Source: a virus. Taken from it: a DNA stretch of 46,056 bases. The DNA lies in the IMG/VR virus record IMGVR_UViG_3300048838_000493, positions 1-46,056 of that record; one strand, given 5' to 3'. Below the pieces are notes generated by a model that was given only the letters and a program-made list of their open reading frames with translations, made no database searches and had not been told where the DNA came from. The translations under genes and the position numbers were made by a program. This document shows, one piece after another, positions 36,042 to 44,145 of the stretch. The first letter of the stretch is position 1; each line of letters starts with the position of its first letter.

Positions 36042-37444
36042 ATAAAATAAATCAGGCACTAAACGCCGGAATAAATCCGATATATTGCGCACCATGCAGA
36101 ACCGGAAAAACAAAAACAACGGCGTTTGTAATTGAATCACGAAAACAGATGAAGGAAACTTTTTTTATTTTAGTTCCTTCATTTGAAATTTTTGACCAAT
36201 GGTGTCTTGAGTTTTCGCACTCCGGCATTGACTACGGATATATAAACGCCGACGGTGTAACCGGAAAAAATAAGCGCGTTTATGTCTGTATGCCGATGTC
36301 ATTGAATAATATGTTGTCGGTGTTGCCCGAAAAATTTAAGCCTGATATTATAATTACAGATGAATGTCACAGGTCAGAAGCGAACACGTGGCAGAACATT
36401 TACAATTTCTATCCGCACGCTAAACGTTTAGGCTTAACAGCTACACCGCAAAGAACAGACGGCAAAGGATTGGATAACACTTATGATATAATAATAGAAA
36501 CAATAGACATAGACACAGCAATTAAAGACGGTTATCTGACTAAACCGGTTTTAATAGTCCCCGAAAAATACAAGATTGAAATGGATGTACCCATAATAGA
36601 CGGCGATTATGACATAAATAAACAGGCTGAATTATTAGGCAAAACTCAGATTATCGGTGATGTAATAAGTCAGTACGGAAATATTTTTAACGGCGCGCCG
36701 GTGCTTGTGGCTTGCTGTACAATTGAACACGCCGAAAAAATGACAGCAGAATTTAACAAAGCCGGATGGAGGTTTGAATGTATATCAAGTCAGATTCCAT
36801 ATTCAGAACGTAAGCGAATGCTGCGACAAATAAGAAACGGAGAATTAAACGGTTTATGTACCGTTGCAATAGGAATTGAAGGGTTAACAATTGAAGGCTT
36901 ATATGGTCTGATATGGTTACGCCGTACAATGTCATTGACTGTTTATATTCAGTTTTCAAGCCGTCCACTAACACCGATGAAGGGAAAAAAATACGGCATA
37001 ATATTAGACCCCGTGGGTAATTGTTTTATACATGGCAAGGTTGAATTACATCGAACATGGAGTTTAAAAGGAAAAACAGAAAGAACTCCGGCTGATGACT
37101 TAGCCCCTAAAATGAAAATATGTCCTGCGTGTAATGTTATGAATAGTTCAGAAAATATCATCTGTCATATTTGCGGATATGATTTTTCAAGCGATGATAT
37201 ACCCACAAAAAAAAGACGCTTGCCGGTAATGGTTGACGGTGAGTTGGTATTATTAGACGAGCATGAATTAACAGAGCGACAGGAAGAAATTAAAATCAAA
37301 CTATCAGAAAATAAACGCAGCACAAAACAGGAGGAGAAAAAAACAGAAATGAAAAGATTATCACAAGAAGAGAAATTACAGGTTTTGAAAAATGGGTTAG
37401 GGAAGAAGAATAATATGTTTGAGAGGGGGAGGAGTTATTTATGA
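36011..37444 (+). CDS. SF2 DEAD/DEAH-box helicase with C-terminal zinc ribbon
   Basis: A 477-residue helicase. Motif I is CRTGKTKT (about 29-36), motif II TDECHRSEA (DECH) near 120, motif III GLTATPQR near 143 and motif V/VI near 290-320. Motif VI reads YIQFSSRPLTP, where many relatives have Q-x-x-G-R-x-x-R, so the two glycine/arginine residues differ. A zinc ribbon (CPACNVMNSSENIICHICG) lies at about 374-392. The tail is lysine/glutamate-rich. UvsW-like or RecQ-type remodelling of recombination intermediates is likely, with VRR-NUC nearby. The start overlaps the microprotein gene. Confidence 0.85.
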   Translation: MPRKYQQEAINKINQALNAGINPIYCAPCRTGKTKTTAFVIESRKQMKETFFILVPSFEIFDQWCLEFSHSGIDYGYINADGVTGKNKRVYVCMPMSLNNMLSVLPEKFKPDIIITDECHRSEANTWQNIYNFYPHAKRLGLTATPQRTDGKGLDNTYDIIIETIDIDTAIKDGYLTKPVLIVPEKYKIEMDVPIIDGDYDINKQAELLGKTQIIGDVISQYGNIFNGAPVLVACCTIEHAEKMTAEFNKAGWRFECISSQIPYSERKRMLRQIRNGELNGLCTVAIGIEGLTIEGLYGLIWLRRTMSLTVYIQFSSRPLTPMKGKKYGIILDPVGNCFIHGKVELHRTWSLKGKTERTPADDLAPKMKICPACNVMNSSENIICHICGYDFSSDDIPTKKRRLPVMVDGELVLLDEHELTERQEEIKIKLSENKRSTKQEEKKTEMKRLSQEEKLQVLKNGLGKKNNMFERGRSYL

Positions 37445-37620
37445 AATGGATAAGCGTTAAGGATAGATTGCCGGAAAAAGGATATGTTTTTTGTTGTAAT
37501 AACAGGTGCCTGCCTTTTGTTGGCAGTTATAACACATGGGATGATAAATTATGGCGTTCAGGTGGTGAAATAATAAACGTTACTCACTGGATGCCACTTC
37601 CTGAACCGCCGGAAAATTAA
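37441..37620 (+). CDS. DUF551 family protein (59 residues)
   Basis: MKWISVKDRLPEKGYVFCCN and then ITHWMPLP-type ending VTHWMPLPEPPEN are the DUF551 signature (W-I-S-v-k-d-r-l-P, ... t-H-W-m-P-l-P). The family is common in phage early regions with unknown function. Its ATG overlaps the helicase stop. Confidence 0.85.
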   Translation: MKWISVKDRLPEKGYVFCCNNRCLPFVGSYNTWDDKLWRSGGEIINVTHWMPLPEPPEN

Positions 37621-37639
37621 CATTTTTTTATTTTTTTTA

Positions 37640-37673
37640 TTGACATTTTGGTTTTAAATTGTACGGTGTATAT
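37640..37673 (+). promoter_or_regulatory. possible promoter before the recombination genes
   Basis: TTGACA (37640-37645) is perfect and follows a long T-tract. At 16-17 bases the -10 position reads TACGGT, a poor match; TATATA lies further at 37669-37674. It precedes the 102-residue gene by about 20 bases. Possibly weak or activator-dependent. Confidence 0.4.
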
Positions 37674-37687
37674 AGAGGTTAAAAAAC

Positions 37688-37996
37688 ATGAACGAGATAA
37701 AATTAAACAAATCAAATCTGAACAAAATTATTAAATGGAGTACAAGCAGATATAATGTATGTAGCAAAAAAAGAGCTATAGAGTGGGCGTTAAAATGCCT
37801 CAACGATGGTTTTTATGAAATAGCAGATGAAAAAAGATATTCAATAATTTTAAGTTCCGGCTCATATTGTGAATGCTCGGCGATGACAACTACGGGCGAA
37901 TATGTTATAGACTTAAAAGAAAAAATAATCAGAGAAGTTACTTTAAACTTAGAAAATGAAGTTGAAAAAATACATAAAGAATGGAGGCTGATATAA
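37688..37996 (+). CDS. hypothetical protein
   Basis: A 102-residue protein, MNEIKLNKSNLNKIIKWSTS and later YCECSAMTTTGEYVIDLKEK. The first part is helical and basic, the second beta-rich with two cysteines. A C-terminal acidic/basic helix ends EKIHKEWRLI. The next gene starts at its last base. No family was recognised. Confidence 0.65.
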   Translation: MNEIKLNKSNLNKIIKWSTSRYNVCSKKRAIEWALKCLNDGFYEIADEKRYSIILSSGSYCECSAMTTTGEYVIDLKEKIIREVTLNLENEVEKIHKEWRLI

Positions 37997-38151
37997 TGAA
38001 ATGCGATTCATGCAAAAATTATCAAATTGATGGTGACGGAACAAATGACAAGTATTACACCGCCTGTAAAAATATCATGCTTACAAGACAATATAAACAA
38101 GCGGTAATGGATGAAAAAATAAAAAATTGCAAAGGATACGAGAAAATATAA
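37996..38151 (+). CDS. zinc-binding microprotein (51 residues)
   Basis: MKCDSCKNYQIDGDGTNDKY then YTACKNIMLTRQYKQAVMDE and NCKGYEKI give C-x2-C and two further cysteines. It abuts the YqaJ gene (stop 38151, start 38152). It may accompany the exonuclease; the link is positional. Confidence 0.6.
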   Translation: MKCDSCKNYQIDGDGTNDKYYTACKNIMLTRQYKQAVMDEKIKNCKGYEKI

Positions 38152-39285
38152 ATGCAATACATAAAAAATTTCACAAAAGAACGCAGTACAAAAATCGGGG
38201 CATCAGATATATCTAAACTTATCCAGCACCCCGAAAAATCAGAATCATTATATGGTTACGACGAAACCGCTCTCACATTATGGCAAGAGAAAACCGGAAA
38301 GATAAAACGTGAACCGGCAGGCTTTTCTGCTGAAATGGGTAACGCACTTGAGCCGGTTGTTCTGCGTAAATTCATATCGGAAAACATAGATAGAGAAACC
38401 GCTGAAAAGTTTTATCGCGGTTATATGCTATGCGAACTAAACAAAACCGATGACGGTTACCCCGATGCGGAGAACTTTCAGAATACTAATTTTTTGCATC
38501 ACACAAAAGCTGAAAATGATTTTGCTGTTGCACATGCGGATTGTCTGCGGTTACAAATAGCCGGTAATCACGCTGAACTTATAGAAGCAAAAACAGCATT
38601 ATCGGCAGCATCAAAACGCCGTGATGATATTTATTCCGGTTATGATACTACATTAAAAAATCATCAAGGAATACCGTTAAAACATTTCTACCAGGTGCAA
38701 TTTCAGGCGGCAATATATCAGGAAGTATACGGTCTGAATATTAACACGGGTTTTCTCGCTCTTATATTTACGGATGGATTTAAGCCGGTATCATTCCATC
38801 AGTGGGAGATTAGAATTGATGTAAAAATTCAGGAGCGATTATTAGAGCTTGCCTCGTATATGAAAAAATGTATCGATACGGATACACCTCCGAAAATGTT
38901 AGCAATGAATCAGGATGACATTAAAATAATGTACCCGAAACTTGACGAAGATTTCCGCATAATATCAGGCGATGAATTACAGGTTGCATTACATGCAATA
39001 GAACAGCGTAAACTTGCAAGTGAGCAGGAAAAAGCATGGAAAAGAAGAAAAGAAGATGCAGACAACACACTGTCAATATTTCTAAAAGATGCAAAAACTA
39101 TTAAGGGAATTATCGGTGATGAAATTGTAAATCTTGCGACATGGCAAGAGAAAAAAGGCGCTGACCGTGTAGCGGGCTTGAAAGAAATAAAGCAGTACCC
39201 CGAAATTGAAAAGCTATTGCGGGAAAAAGAATTGATAAATAAAAGCGAAGATTCAAAAAGTGTTGTTGTGAAATATAAGGATTGA
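38152..39285 (+). CDS. YqaJ-like phage exonuclease
   Basis: A 377-residue protein of the YqaJ/lambda-exo type, which digests dsDNA 5' strands to leave 3' tails for annealing. The start shows KIGASDISKLIQHPEKSESL. AEMGNALEPVVLRKF (about 63-77) is the first acidic helix. AHADCLRLQIAGNHAELIEAKTA (about 127-148, here split) has the D...E-x-K core, and FYQVQFQAAIYQE (about 181-193) the conserved Q. The following lysine/glutamate-rich C-terminus is typical. It is paired with a RecT-like gene downstream, separated by a methyltransferase. Confidence 0.88.
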   Translation: MQYIKNFTKERSTKIGASDISKLIQHPEKSESLYGYDETALTLWQEKTGKIKREPAGFSAEMGNALEPVVLRKFISENIDRETAEKFYRGYMLCELNKTDDGYPDAENFQNTNFLHHTKAENDFAVAHADCLRLQIAGNHAELIEAKTALSAASKRRDDIYSGYDTTLKNHQGIPLKHFYQVQFQAAIYQEVYGLNINTGFLALIFTDGFKPVSFHQWEIRIDVKIQERLLELASYMKKCIDTDTPPKMLAMNQDDIKIMYPKLDEDFRIISGDELQVALHAIEQRKLASEQEKAWKRRKEDADNTLSIFLKDAKTIKGIIGDEIVNLATWQEKKGADRVAGLKEIKQYPEIEKLLREKELINKSEDSKSVVVKYKD

Positions 39286-39294
39286 GGATATAAA

Positions 39295-39936
39295 ATGTTC
39301 GACTGGGATTCAATGAAAAATAAAATCATACTTGCCGATAATAAGGATGTACTGAAAGATATACCGGACAAGTTTTTTGAATTGGCTATTGTTGACCCGC
39401 CTTATGGGATAGGATTTGACGGTCAAAAAGTTTCAACATCTAAACATGGAGGAAGAAAACTACACGATTTTAAAGGATGGGATAATTCAACTCCGGACGA
39501 AAAGTATTTCAATGAATTAAAAAGAGTAAGTAAAAATCAAATAATATGGGGTGCAAATTATTTTGCAAAATATTTACCGTCAAGCATGGGGTGGATATTT
39601 TGGGACAAAGGTCAAAGAATATGCAATTCTGATGGAGAGCTTGCTTTTAGTAGTTTTAAAAGAGCCTTGAGGGTTGCGGAATATAACAGAGTCGAATTAT
39701 TAAAAGACGGAACAATCCACCCAACCCAAAAACCCATCGCCCTTTACCGCTGGCTATTACAAAACTACGCAAAACCAAACGACAAAATAATAGACACGCA
39801 TAGCGGCTCAGGCTCGCTTGCTTGCGCTTGCCACTTAGAAAAGTTTGATTTTTTAGCAATTGAAAAAGATGAAGATTATTATAAATCATCTTGTGATAGA
39901 TTAGAAATATTAAGAAGTCAGGGAACACTATTTTAA
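39295..39936 (+). CDS. DNA N4/N6 methyltransferase
   Basis: A 213-residue DNA methyltransferase. DPPYGIGFDGQKVST near residue 34 is the catalytic motif, and IHPTQKPIALYRWLLQNYAK follows. The SAM motif appears late as DTHSGSGSLACA near 182, so the motif order is beta-type (catalytic before SAM binding). The gene is embedded in the recombination cluster between YqaJ and RecT. No endonuclease partner is seen. It likely protects phage DNA; the target sequence is unknown. The ATG at 39295 is chosen, with ATG at 39313 an alternative. Confidence 0.9.
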   Translation: MFDWDSMKNKIILADNKDVLKDIPDKFFELAIVDPPYGIGFDGQKVSTSKHGGRKLHDFKGWDNSTPDEKYFNELKRVSKNQIIWGANYFAKYLPSSMGWIFWDKGQRICNSDGELAFSSFKRALRVAEYNRVELLKDGTIHPTQKPIALYRWLLQNYAKPNDKIIDTHSGSGSLACACHLEKFDFLAIEKDEDYYKSSCDRLEILRSQGTLF

Positions 39937-39946
39937 AGGAGGTCTC

Positions 39947-40114
39947 ATGAACGCAGAAATAGCACTATGTAAAATTTACCGTCAACAGGTAGAGAATCAG
40001 AAATTAGATTTAAGCCTGAACACACCGGTAAAAGATTTACAGAAGAGAATCAGAAATTTAAATAATCAGTACCCGTATGATATGGAGAAACTTTGCGAGG
40101 TACATGGGATATGA
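39947..40114 (+). CDS. small helical hypothetical protein (55 residues)
   Basis: MNAEIALCKIYRQQVENQKL and a second helix (VKDLQKRIRNLNNQYPYDME) make a short basic coiled coil. The AAGGAGG site before the ATG is strong. The stop overlaps the next gene as ATGA. No function known. Confidence 0.6.
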   Translation: MNAEIALCKIYRQQVENQKLDLSLNTPVKDLQKRIRNLNNQYPYDMEKLCEVHGI

Positions 40115-40440
40115 AAAATTTAAAACATACGCCGGGGCCGTGGAAAGAATTATTCAACGGAAATTATTGGGATATTAAATGCCTTTGTGGTGACGATGGA
40201 GATATTAACACCTATAATCCCAATATCGCATATTGCATGGATAATAAAAATTATGAGCATACCGCCCACCACTCAGAATTTAACGCCCGCCTTATCGCCG
40301 CCGCTCCGGACATGCTTGAGGCGTTGATAAATGCCTATTGCAATATGGATTCCGGAAATTTTGAAGAGATAGAATCTGTTGTTAAAAAAGCAACTGGTTT
40401 AGATATCACAAAAGTACTGGAGATATTAAATGAAAACTAA
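40111..40440 (+). CDS. conserved phage protein ('HTPGPW...NARLIAAAPDML')
   Basis: A 109-residue protein. HTPGPWKELFNGNYWDIKCL and FNARLIAAAPDMLEALINAY are the hallmark blocks of a widespread phage protein family without known function. The middle has two CxC-like residues (CLCGDDGD). The ATG at 40111 overlaps the upstream stop by 4 bases. It ends in the RecT-like gene start. Confidence 0.8.
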   Translation: MKNLKHTPGPWKELFNGNYWDIKCLCGDDGDINTYNPNIAYCMDNKNYEHTAHHSEFNARLIAAAPDMLEALINAYCNMDSGNFEEIESVVKKATGLDITKVLEILNEN

Positions 40441-41509
40441 CTGCCCGCAATGCAACAAAGTCACAGAATCAAAATACAGCGAAAAGGAAGAGCTACATTA
40501 TTTTTATTGTTCAGATTGTAAAATCGGCGGGAAGGGTAAAACCGAAAAAGAAGCAGAAAAAGAATTTAAAAAACAGGGGGATAAATTGACAAACGCAATA
40601 ATTGAGAGGCCGAAAAATAAGAATGAGTTTGCATTATATGTACAGCAGCATAAAAATAAGTTTGCGGAAAATGCACCGCTATGGGCTGATAAAGTTTACA
40701 CAAGAAAAATGTATGAACAAAATGAAAAATATATTTTAAGCGCTGATTTCAAAGACGCATGGAATACACCGGAAGGTCAGGAATCTATTGTTGATGCTTT
40801 CAATTCGGCTAATGAAATTTGTGCAACACTTGGACAAATGGGAGATATTGTGCCATTTGGTAAAACAGTTGAGTTCATACCGGATTTTCAGGCTTTCAAT
40901 TTTGCACTGACAGAAGGCGATAACGCACCGTTTAAACGTATAGCTGTAGATGTACTGCATGAGAATGACCAATACGATTTACACTCAGACAAAGAAGGAA
41001 ACTTTATTTTTGAGTTTAAGAAAATCGGTTTTCCGCGTGGTGAAATTATCGGAGTTATTGTTCGTGGGTGGCTATCAGATAAAGACATCTGCATCGGGAA
41101 AGCGTATGACATAAAAACACTGATGGGTAAGGCTGAACAGCATTCTAAGGGCTATCAATATTATTTAAAAGACATGTCAGACCTGCGAAAAGCACAAAGT
41201 GAAGGGAAAGACTATATAACAAAATGGGATAAAAAAATATATGAAAAAGATATTGTATCTCCCTATGTCGGTGCGAACGCCTCAGAAATGCTTTCTAAAC
41301 TTGCCGGTAAAAGTTTTTTCAGACCATACATGAAAACACGAAACGCCCGTGCGATGAAAAGCGAATGGCAAAACGAACCGGAAGAAAAAGAACAGACACC
41401 GGAGGAGTTATTAAAGCCGATGATTGACGTGTCAAATATGTCAGATGTTAAAGACGCGGAAATAATACCGGAAAAACAAAATGATTTATTTGGAGGGGAG
41501 AAGATATGA
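40430..41509 (+). CDS. RecT-like ssDNA annealing protein with zinc-ribbon N-terminus
   Basis: A 359-residue protein. Residues 4-31 have CPQCNKVTESKYSEKEE and CSDCKIGG, a zinc ribbon that most RecT proteins lack. The following core, with FALYVQQHKNKFAENAPLWA, TLGQMGDIVPFGKTVEFIPD and DNAPFKRIAVDVLHENDQYD, then GFPRGEIIGVIVRGW, fits RecT/YqaK recombinases. It anneals the strands produced by the exonuclease. The C-terminus is acidic and ends ENDLFGGEKI-like. It overlaps the conserved gene upstream by 11 bases and the next gene by 4. Confidence 0.75.
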   Translation: MKTNCPQCNKVTESKYSEKEELHYFYCSDCKIGGKGKTEKEAEKEFKKQGDKLTNAIIERPKNKNEFALYVQQHKNKFAENAPLWADKVYTRKMYEQNEKYILSADFKDAWNTPEGQESIVDAFNSANEICATLGQMGDIVPFGKTVEFIPDFQAFNFALTEGDNAPFKRIAVDVLHENDQYDLHSDKEGNFIFEFKKIGFPRGEIIGVIVRGWLSDKDICIGKAYDIKTLMGKAEQHSKGYQYYLKDMSDLRKAQSEGKDYITKWDKKIYEKDIVSPYVGANASEMLSKLAGKSFFRPYMKTRNARAMKSEWQNEPEEKEQTPEELLKPMIDVSNMSDVKDAEIIPEKQNDLFGGEKI

Positions 41510-41730
41510 GCATCTCAACCGACATAAAAATCGTTAAATCATGGTTCGAATATACGGAGGCTTTGTTATCAAAAACGCCAAATACGGAAACGAATACAAC
41601 ATGGGAGGCTGTTAAAAACGTAATCGCATACGCCGAAACATGCTACAAAAAAGAATATGCTAAAGACACAATGGAAACACTTACAAAAATCTTAACAGGG
41701 GAAAAAGATGAAGATGTTAAAAAACATTAA
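41506..41730 (+). CDS. small hypothetical protein (74 residues)
   Basis: MSISTDIKIVKSWFEYTEAL and ETNTTWEAVKNVIAYAETCY, a helical acidic protein with the end KILTGEKDEDVKKH. It overlaps the RecT-like gene by 4 bases and the next tiny gene by 23. Unknown function. Confidence 0.6.
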   Translation: MSISTDIKIVKSWFEYTEALLSKTPNTETNTTWEAVKNVIAYAETCYKKEYAKDTMETLTKILTGEKDEDVKKH

Positions 41731-41812
41731 GGAGTACGAAAACGAGATTTATCAGGTTGTGATATGGATTCAGTTTACAATAATCTTTTATTTGATGTAT
41801 AGGGGGGTGTGA
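41708..41812 (+). CDS. 34-residue membrane peptide
   Basis: MKMLKNIKEYENEIYQVVIW then IQFTIIFYLMYRGV, with one hydrophobic stretch near the C-terminus. It overlaps the preceding gene by 23 bases and the next by one base. It may be an antiholin or a host membrane modifier, but the evidence is limited. Confidence 0.4.
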   Translation: MKMLKNIKEYENEIYQVVIWIQFTIIFYLMYRGV

Positions 41813-42036
41813 TGAAACCAAGAAGATTTAAAACAAGAAACGGGAGCATTATCGAGGAATGGCCAAGAGCTCTAACTGTGACTAAAAATAATTTTATTGA
41901 CGATTACAAAATAATAAAAAGCACAAGAAAAAAATATAAAGAAGGAGATTACATTTGTCTTTTTTTGTTATCAAATCATGCACCGATTGGCGGTGCACAC
42001 GGCGAGGAGTGGGATATTATTGAGGATGTCTTGTAA
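41812..42036 (+). CDS. hypothetical protein (74 residues)
   Basis: MKPRRFKTRNGSIIEEWPRA, then NFIDDYKIIKSTRKKYKEGD and HAPIGGAHGEEWDIIEDVL. A basic first half and an acidic last part. The ATG at 41812 follows GGGGGG. No family was recognised. Confidence 0.6.
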   Translation: MKPRRFKTRNGSIIEEWPRALTVTKNNFIDDYKIIKSTRKKYKEGDYICLFLLSNHAPIGGAHGEEWDIIEDVL

Positions 42037-42037
42037 A

Positions 42038-42112
42038 ATGAAAACCTATTCAACAATTTTAAAATGTTCTTTAATACTTAATTTGTTTTTATTTTTTACT
42101 GCCTGCGGATAA
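42038..42112 (+). CDS. 24-residue peptide with lipobox
   Basis: MKTYSTILKCSLILNLFLFF, then TACG before the stop. It has a positive start, a hydrophobic core and a lipobox-like FTAC-G, so the mature lipopeptide would be only two residues. It may be an entericidin-like or lysis-type lipopeptide, or chance. It ends 7 bases before the convergent terminator. Confidence 0.35.
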   Translation: MKTYSTILKCSLILNLFLFFTACG

Positions 42113-42119
42113 TTAAATC

Positions 42120-42138
42120 GGCCGGCATAACGCCGGCC
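42120..42138. terminator. bidirectional hairpin between early and late blocks
   Basis: GGCCGGC, a 5-base loop and GCCGGCC form a perfect 7-bp GC stem. It separates the end of the plus-strand early block (42112) from the end of the minus-strand tail block (42148). T-runs are modest (TTAAGTTTCTT on the plus side), so it could work in both directions. Confidence 0.7.
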
Positions 42139-42147
42139 TTAAGTTTC

Positions 42148-43176
42148 TTACATAATTATTTTTATAAAACCAGAACCTCCCAAGCCTCCGGAACATGTGA
42201 TATAGTTCGGATATACAAAAACAAGCCCACCCCCGCCCCCTCCGGCTCCATAATTAGGAGAATTTCCACCGACTGACTTATCTCCCCCAGAACCGCCATA
42301 ACCATAGCCACCATAATATTGTAATAAACATTGCAAATTTGCCCCAGCGCCTCCCGCCGATGTTGTACCGTTCGACCCTGGATTATATCCGCTTACGGCT
42401 TTATCCAAACCTGATGAGGATGAGCCAAAATTTCCACCGGCACCACCGGATGAACCATTAGCCCCGTTATAACCGTTTTGGACAGATAAGGTTATAGTTG
42501 ACCCGTCGGTTATAGATGTATTTCCGCCAGAGGTAGATGATAGTGTTGCCGATAATGATATACCCGCCGATATAAATTTTTCCCTTGCCCATCCCCATGC
42601 CGCAGCTCCGCCGCCCCCGCCGGACATAAAAGTGGAAGCGCCATCCCAGAATGAAGTTCCGCCGTTTCCACCCTTCCCGCATAATTCAAAATCATAAAAC
42701 TGTGACCACGGAGATATAAAAGTTGATGTGGACGTAATCCATATTATTATTTTATCTATACCACGTCTATAAACCCTACAATCAGTCCCATCAAAATCAA
42801 CAAGCCAATCTAAAACTCTATACTCATCACCAACAGTATAGTAAGCATTTTTTAATGCACTCCAATATGCATATCCGGCGGTCACCTCTGACAAAGTCGG
42901 CGTTAAATACTGCGGCCCTGCACCCTGTAGCGTAATATAATATCTTCCCGCCGACGGAGGTGTCAAAACTGTTTGAGATTTAATATCATACATTACACCG
43001 TTCACATCAACCGGCCCGCTGATTTCAACTGTTACGGTACCCGCGCCGCCCGACACATAAGTTTTATCAATTCCCGTTCGCTGTGAAACAAGATTTGTAT
43101 TTTGTAATTGATAACCTGTTGATACTGCTCCAGGCGTGCTATCCGGATTATTTATAATTTCAGCTTCGTTTGCCAT
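42148..43176 (-). CDS. glycine-rich tail fibre/adhesin
   Basis: A 342-residue protein. Residues 1-150 form a beta-rich domain (MANEAEIINNPDSTPGAVST). From about 170 on, glycine-rich stretches dominate: GKGGNGG, SGGGGGAAAWG, GGYGYGGSGGD and GAGGGGGGL. The spacing resembles polyglycine II bundles of receptor-binding adhesins such as gp38 of Salmonella phage S16. It ends in a compact GSGFIKIIM. It is the last gene of the late block and likely sets host range. The function is inferred from composition and place. Confidence 0.65.
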   Translation of the reverse strand: MANEAEIINNPDSTPGAVSTGYQLQNTNLVSQRTGIDKTYVSGGAGTVTVEISGPVDVNGVMYDIKSQTVLTPPSAGRYYITLQGAGPQYLTPTLSEVTAGYAYWSALKNAYYTVGDEYRVLDWLVDFDGTDCRVYRRGIDKIIIWITSTSTFISPWSQFYDFELCGKGGNGGTSFWDGASTFMSGGGGGAAAWGWAREKFISAGISLSATLSSTSGGNTSITDGSTITLSVQNGYNGANGSSGGAGGNFGSSSSGLDKAVSGYNPGSNGTTSAGGAGANLQCLLQYYGGYGYGGSGGDKSVGGNSPNYGAGGGGGGLVFVYPNYITCSGGLGGSGFIKIIM

Positions 43177-43196
43177 TGCTTTCTCCTGATATTTTT

Positions 43197-44117
43197 TTAT
43201 GCTGCGTAAGAGCCTACAAAAACATAAGCCATTATTGTTGCTGATTCCATTTCTGTTTTTGAGCCGGTACGGGGAGTGCCGTTTGTGCCGTCATTCATGG
43301 CTTTAAGTGGTCTTGTGCCTTGAGTGGAAGTGGCGAAAGCTAAATTTGTACTATTCGTGGCTGGAGCTGTTGTTGGTACTACATCCCTTGCGCCTGAATA
43401 GCCGTAATAATTTCGTGCGCCCGCAGAATCTTCCGTAAACCCCGCTTGCCATGCTTGAAACTTATCCCGTCTTCTTAACCCCGTAATCTTATTCTGACCC
43501 GTCATATACAATCCAAGTCCAGCCCATGAAAAATGTTTGCATGAAGTTGTTGAGCCTAAAATTCTATTAAGATAAATTTCTATACTTGTTCCGGATGGTG
43601 AACCTGATACAGTTATTATTCTCGATGCGACTGTAAAGCCCGTAATATTATATTCAGTTCCCCCCGAAACAAGTATTCTCCATCCTGATGTTGGCGAACC
43701 TGCAAAAAGCCAATCTTCATATAATTCTGCAATCATCGCAACATTAGCAGCGTTATTGTCAAGCGTAAAATCAGAGCCTGACCACGTGCCAGAGAAAGAA
43801 GAAACCGCAGTATTAAATTCATCGTAGGTGACTTTTCTTGACCGCATTTCATCTATAAAAGCAGAATCATAATTTGTTGTCGTCAATGTCTGGTCTGGCA
43901 GTGACATGCAAAACCACGGAAAACTTGCGGATATTGGTTTATAACAATTTAAAAATTTCATCTCCTGCCCGATATACAGTGATTGTAAAGATGAAATTAA
44001 ATTTGTAATTGTTATTTTAAAGTCACCTGAGCTGTCGCGCCCCGGCACTCGCTCCGTACCGTCGATAACAGTTTTCGTTCTCGAAATATCATCAATAGTT
44101 TTTGGTTGTGTACTCAT
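43197..44117 (-). CDS. tail fibre/collar-like protein
   Basis: A 306-residue protein beginning MSTQPKTIDDISRTKTVIDG. The centre shows beta-rich repeats (TGFTVASRIITVSGSPSGTS). The C-terminal part (RRDKFQAWQAGF, then STQGTRPLKAMNDGTNGTPR and AYVFVGSYAA) resembles the ends of phage tail collar or fibre proteins, which often close with R.E..s.t..YV.vG. It precedes the glycine-rich adhesin gene and follows the 606-residue tail protein. A host-contact role is likely. Confidence 0.6.
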   Translation of the reverse strand: MSTQPKTIDDISRTKTVIDGTERVPGRDSSGDFKITITNLISSLQSLYIGQEMKFLNCYKPISASFPWFCMSLPDQTLTTTNYDSAFIDEMRSRKVTYDEFNTAVSSFSGTWSGSDFTLDNNAANVAMIAELYEDWLFAGSPTSGWRILVSGGTEYNITGFTVASRIITVSGSPSGTSIEIYLNRILGSTTSCKHFSWAGLGLYMTGQNKITGLRRRDKFQAWQAGFTEDSAGARNYYGYSGARDVVPTTAPATNSTNLAFATSTQGTRPLKAMNDGTNGTPRTGSKTEMESATIMAYVFVGSYAA

Positions 44118-44145
44118 TTATTTTTCTCCTGATAAATAATAATCA

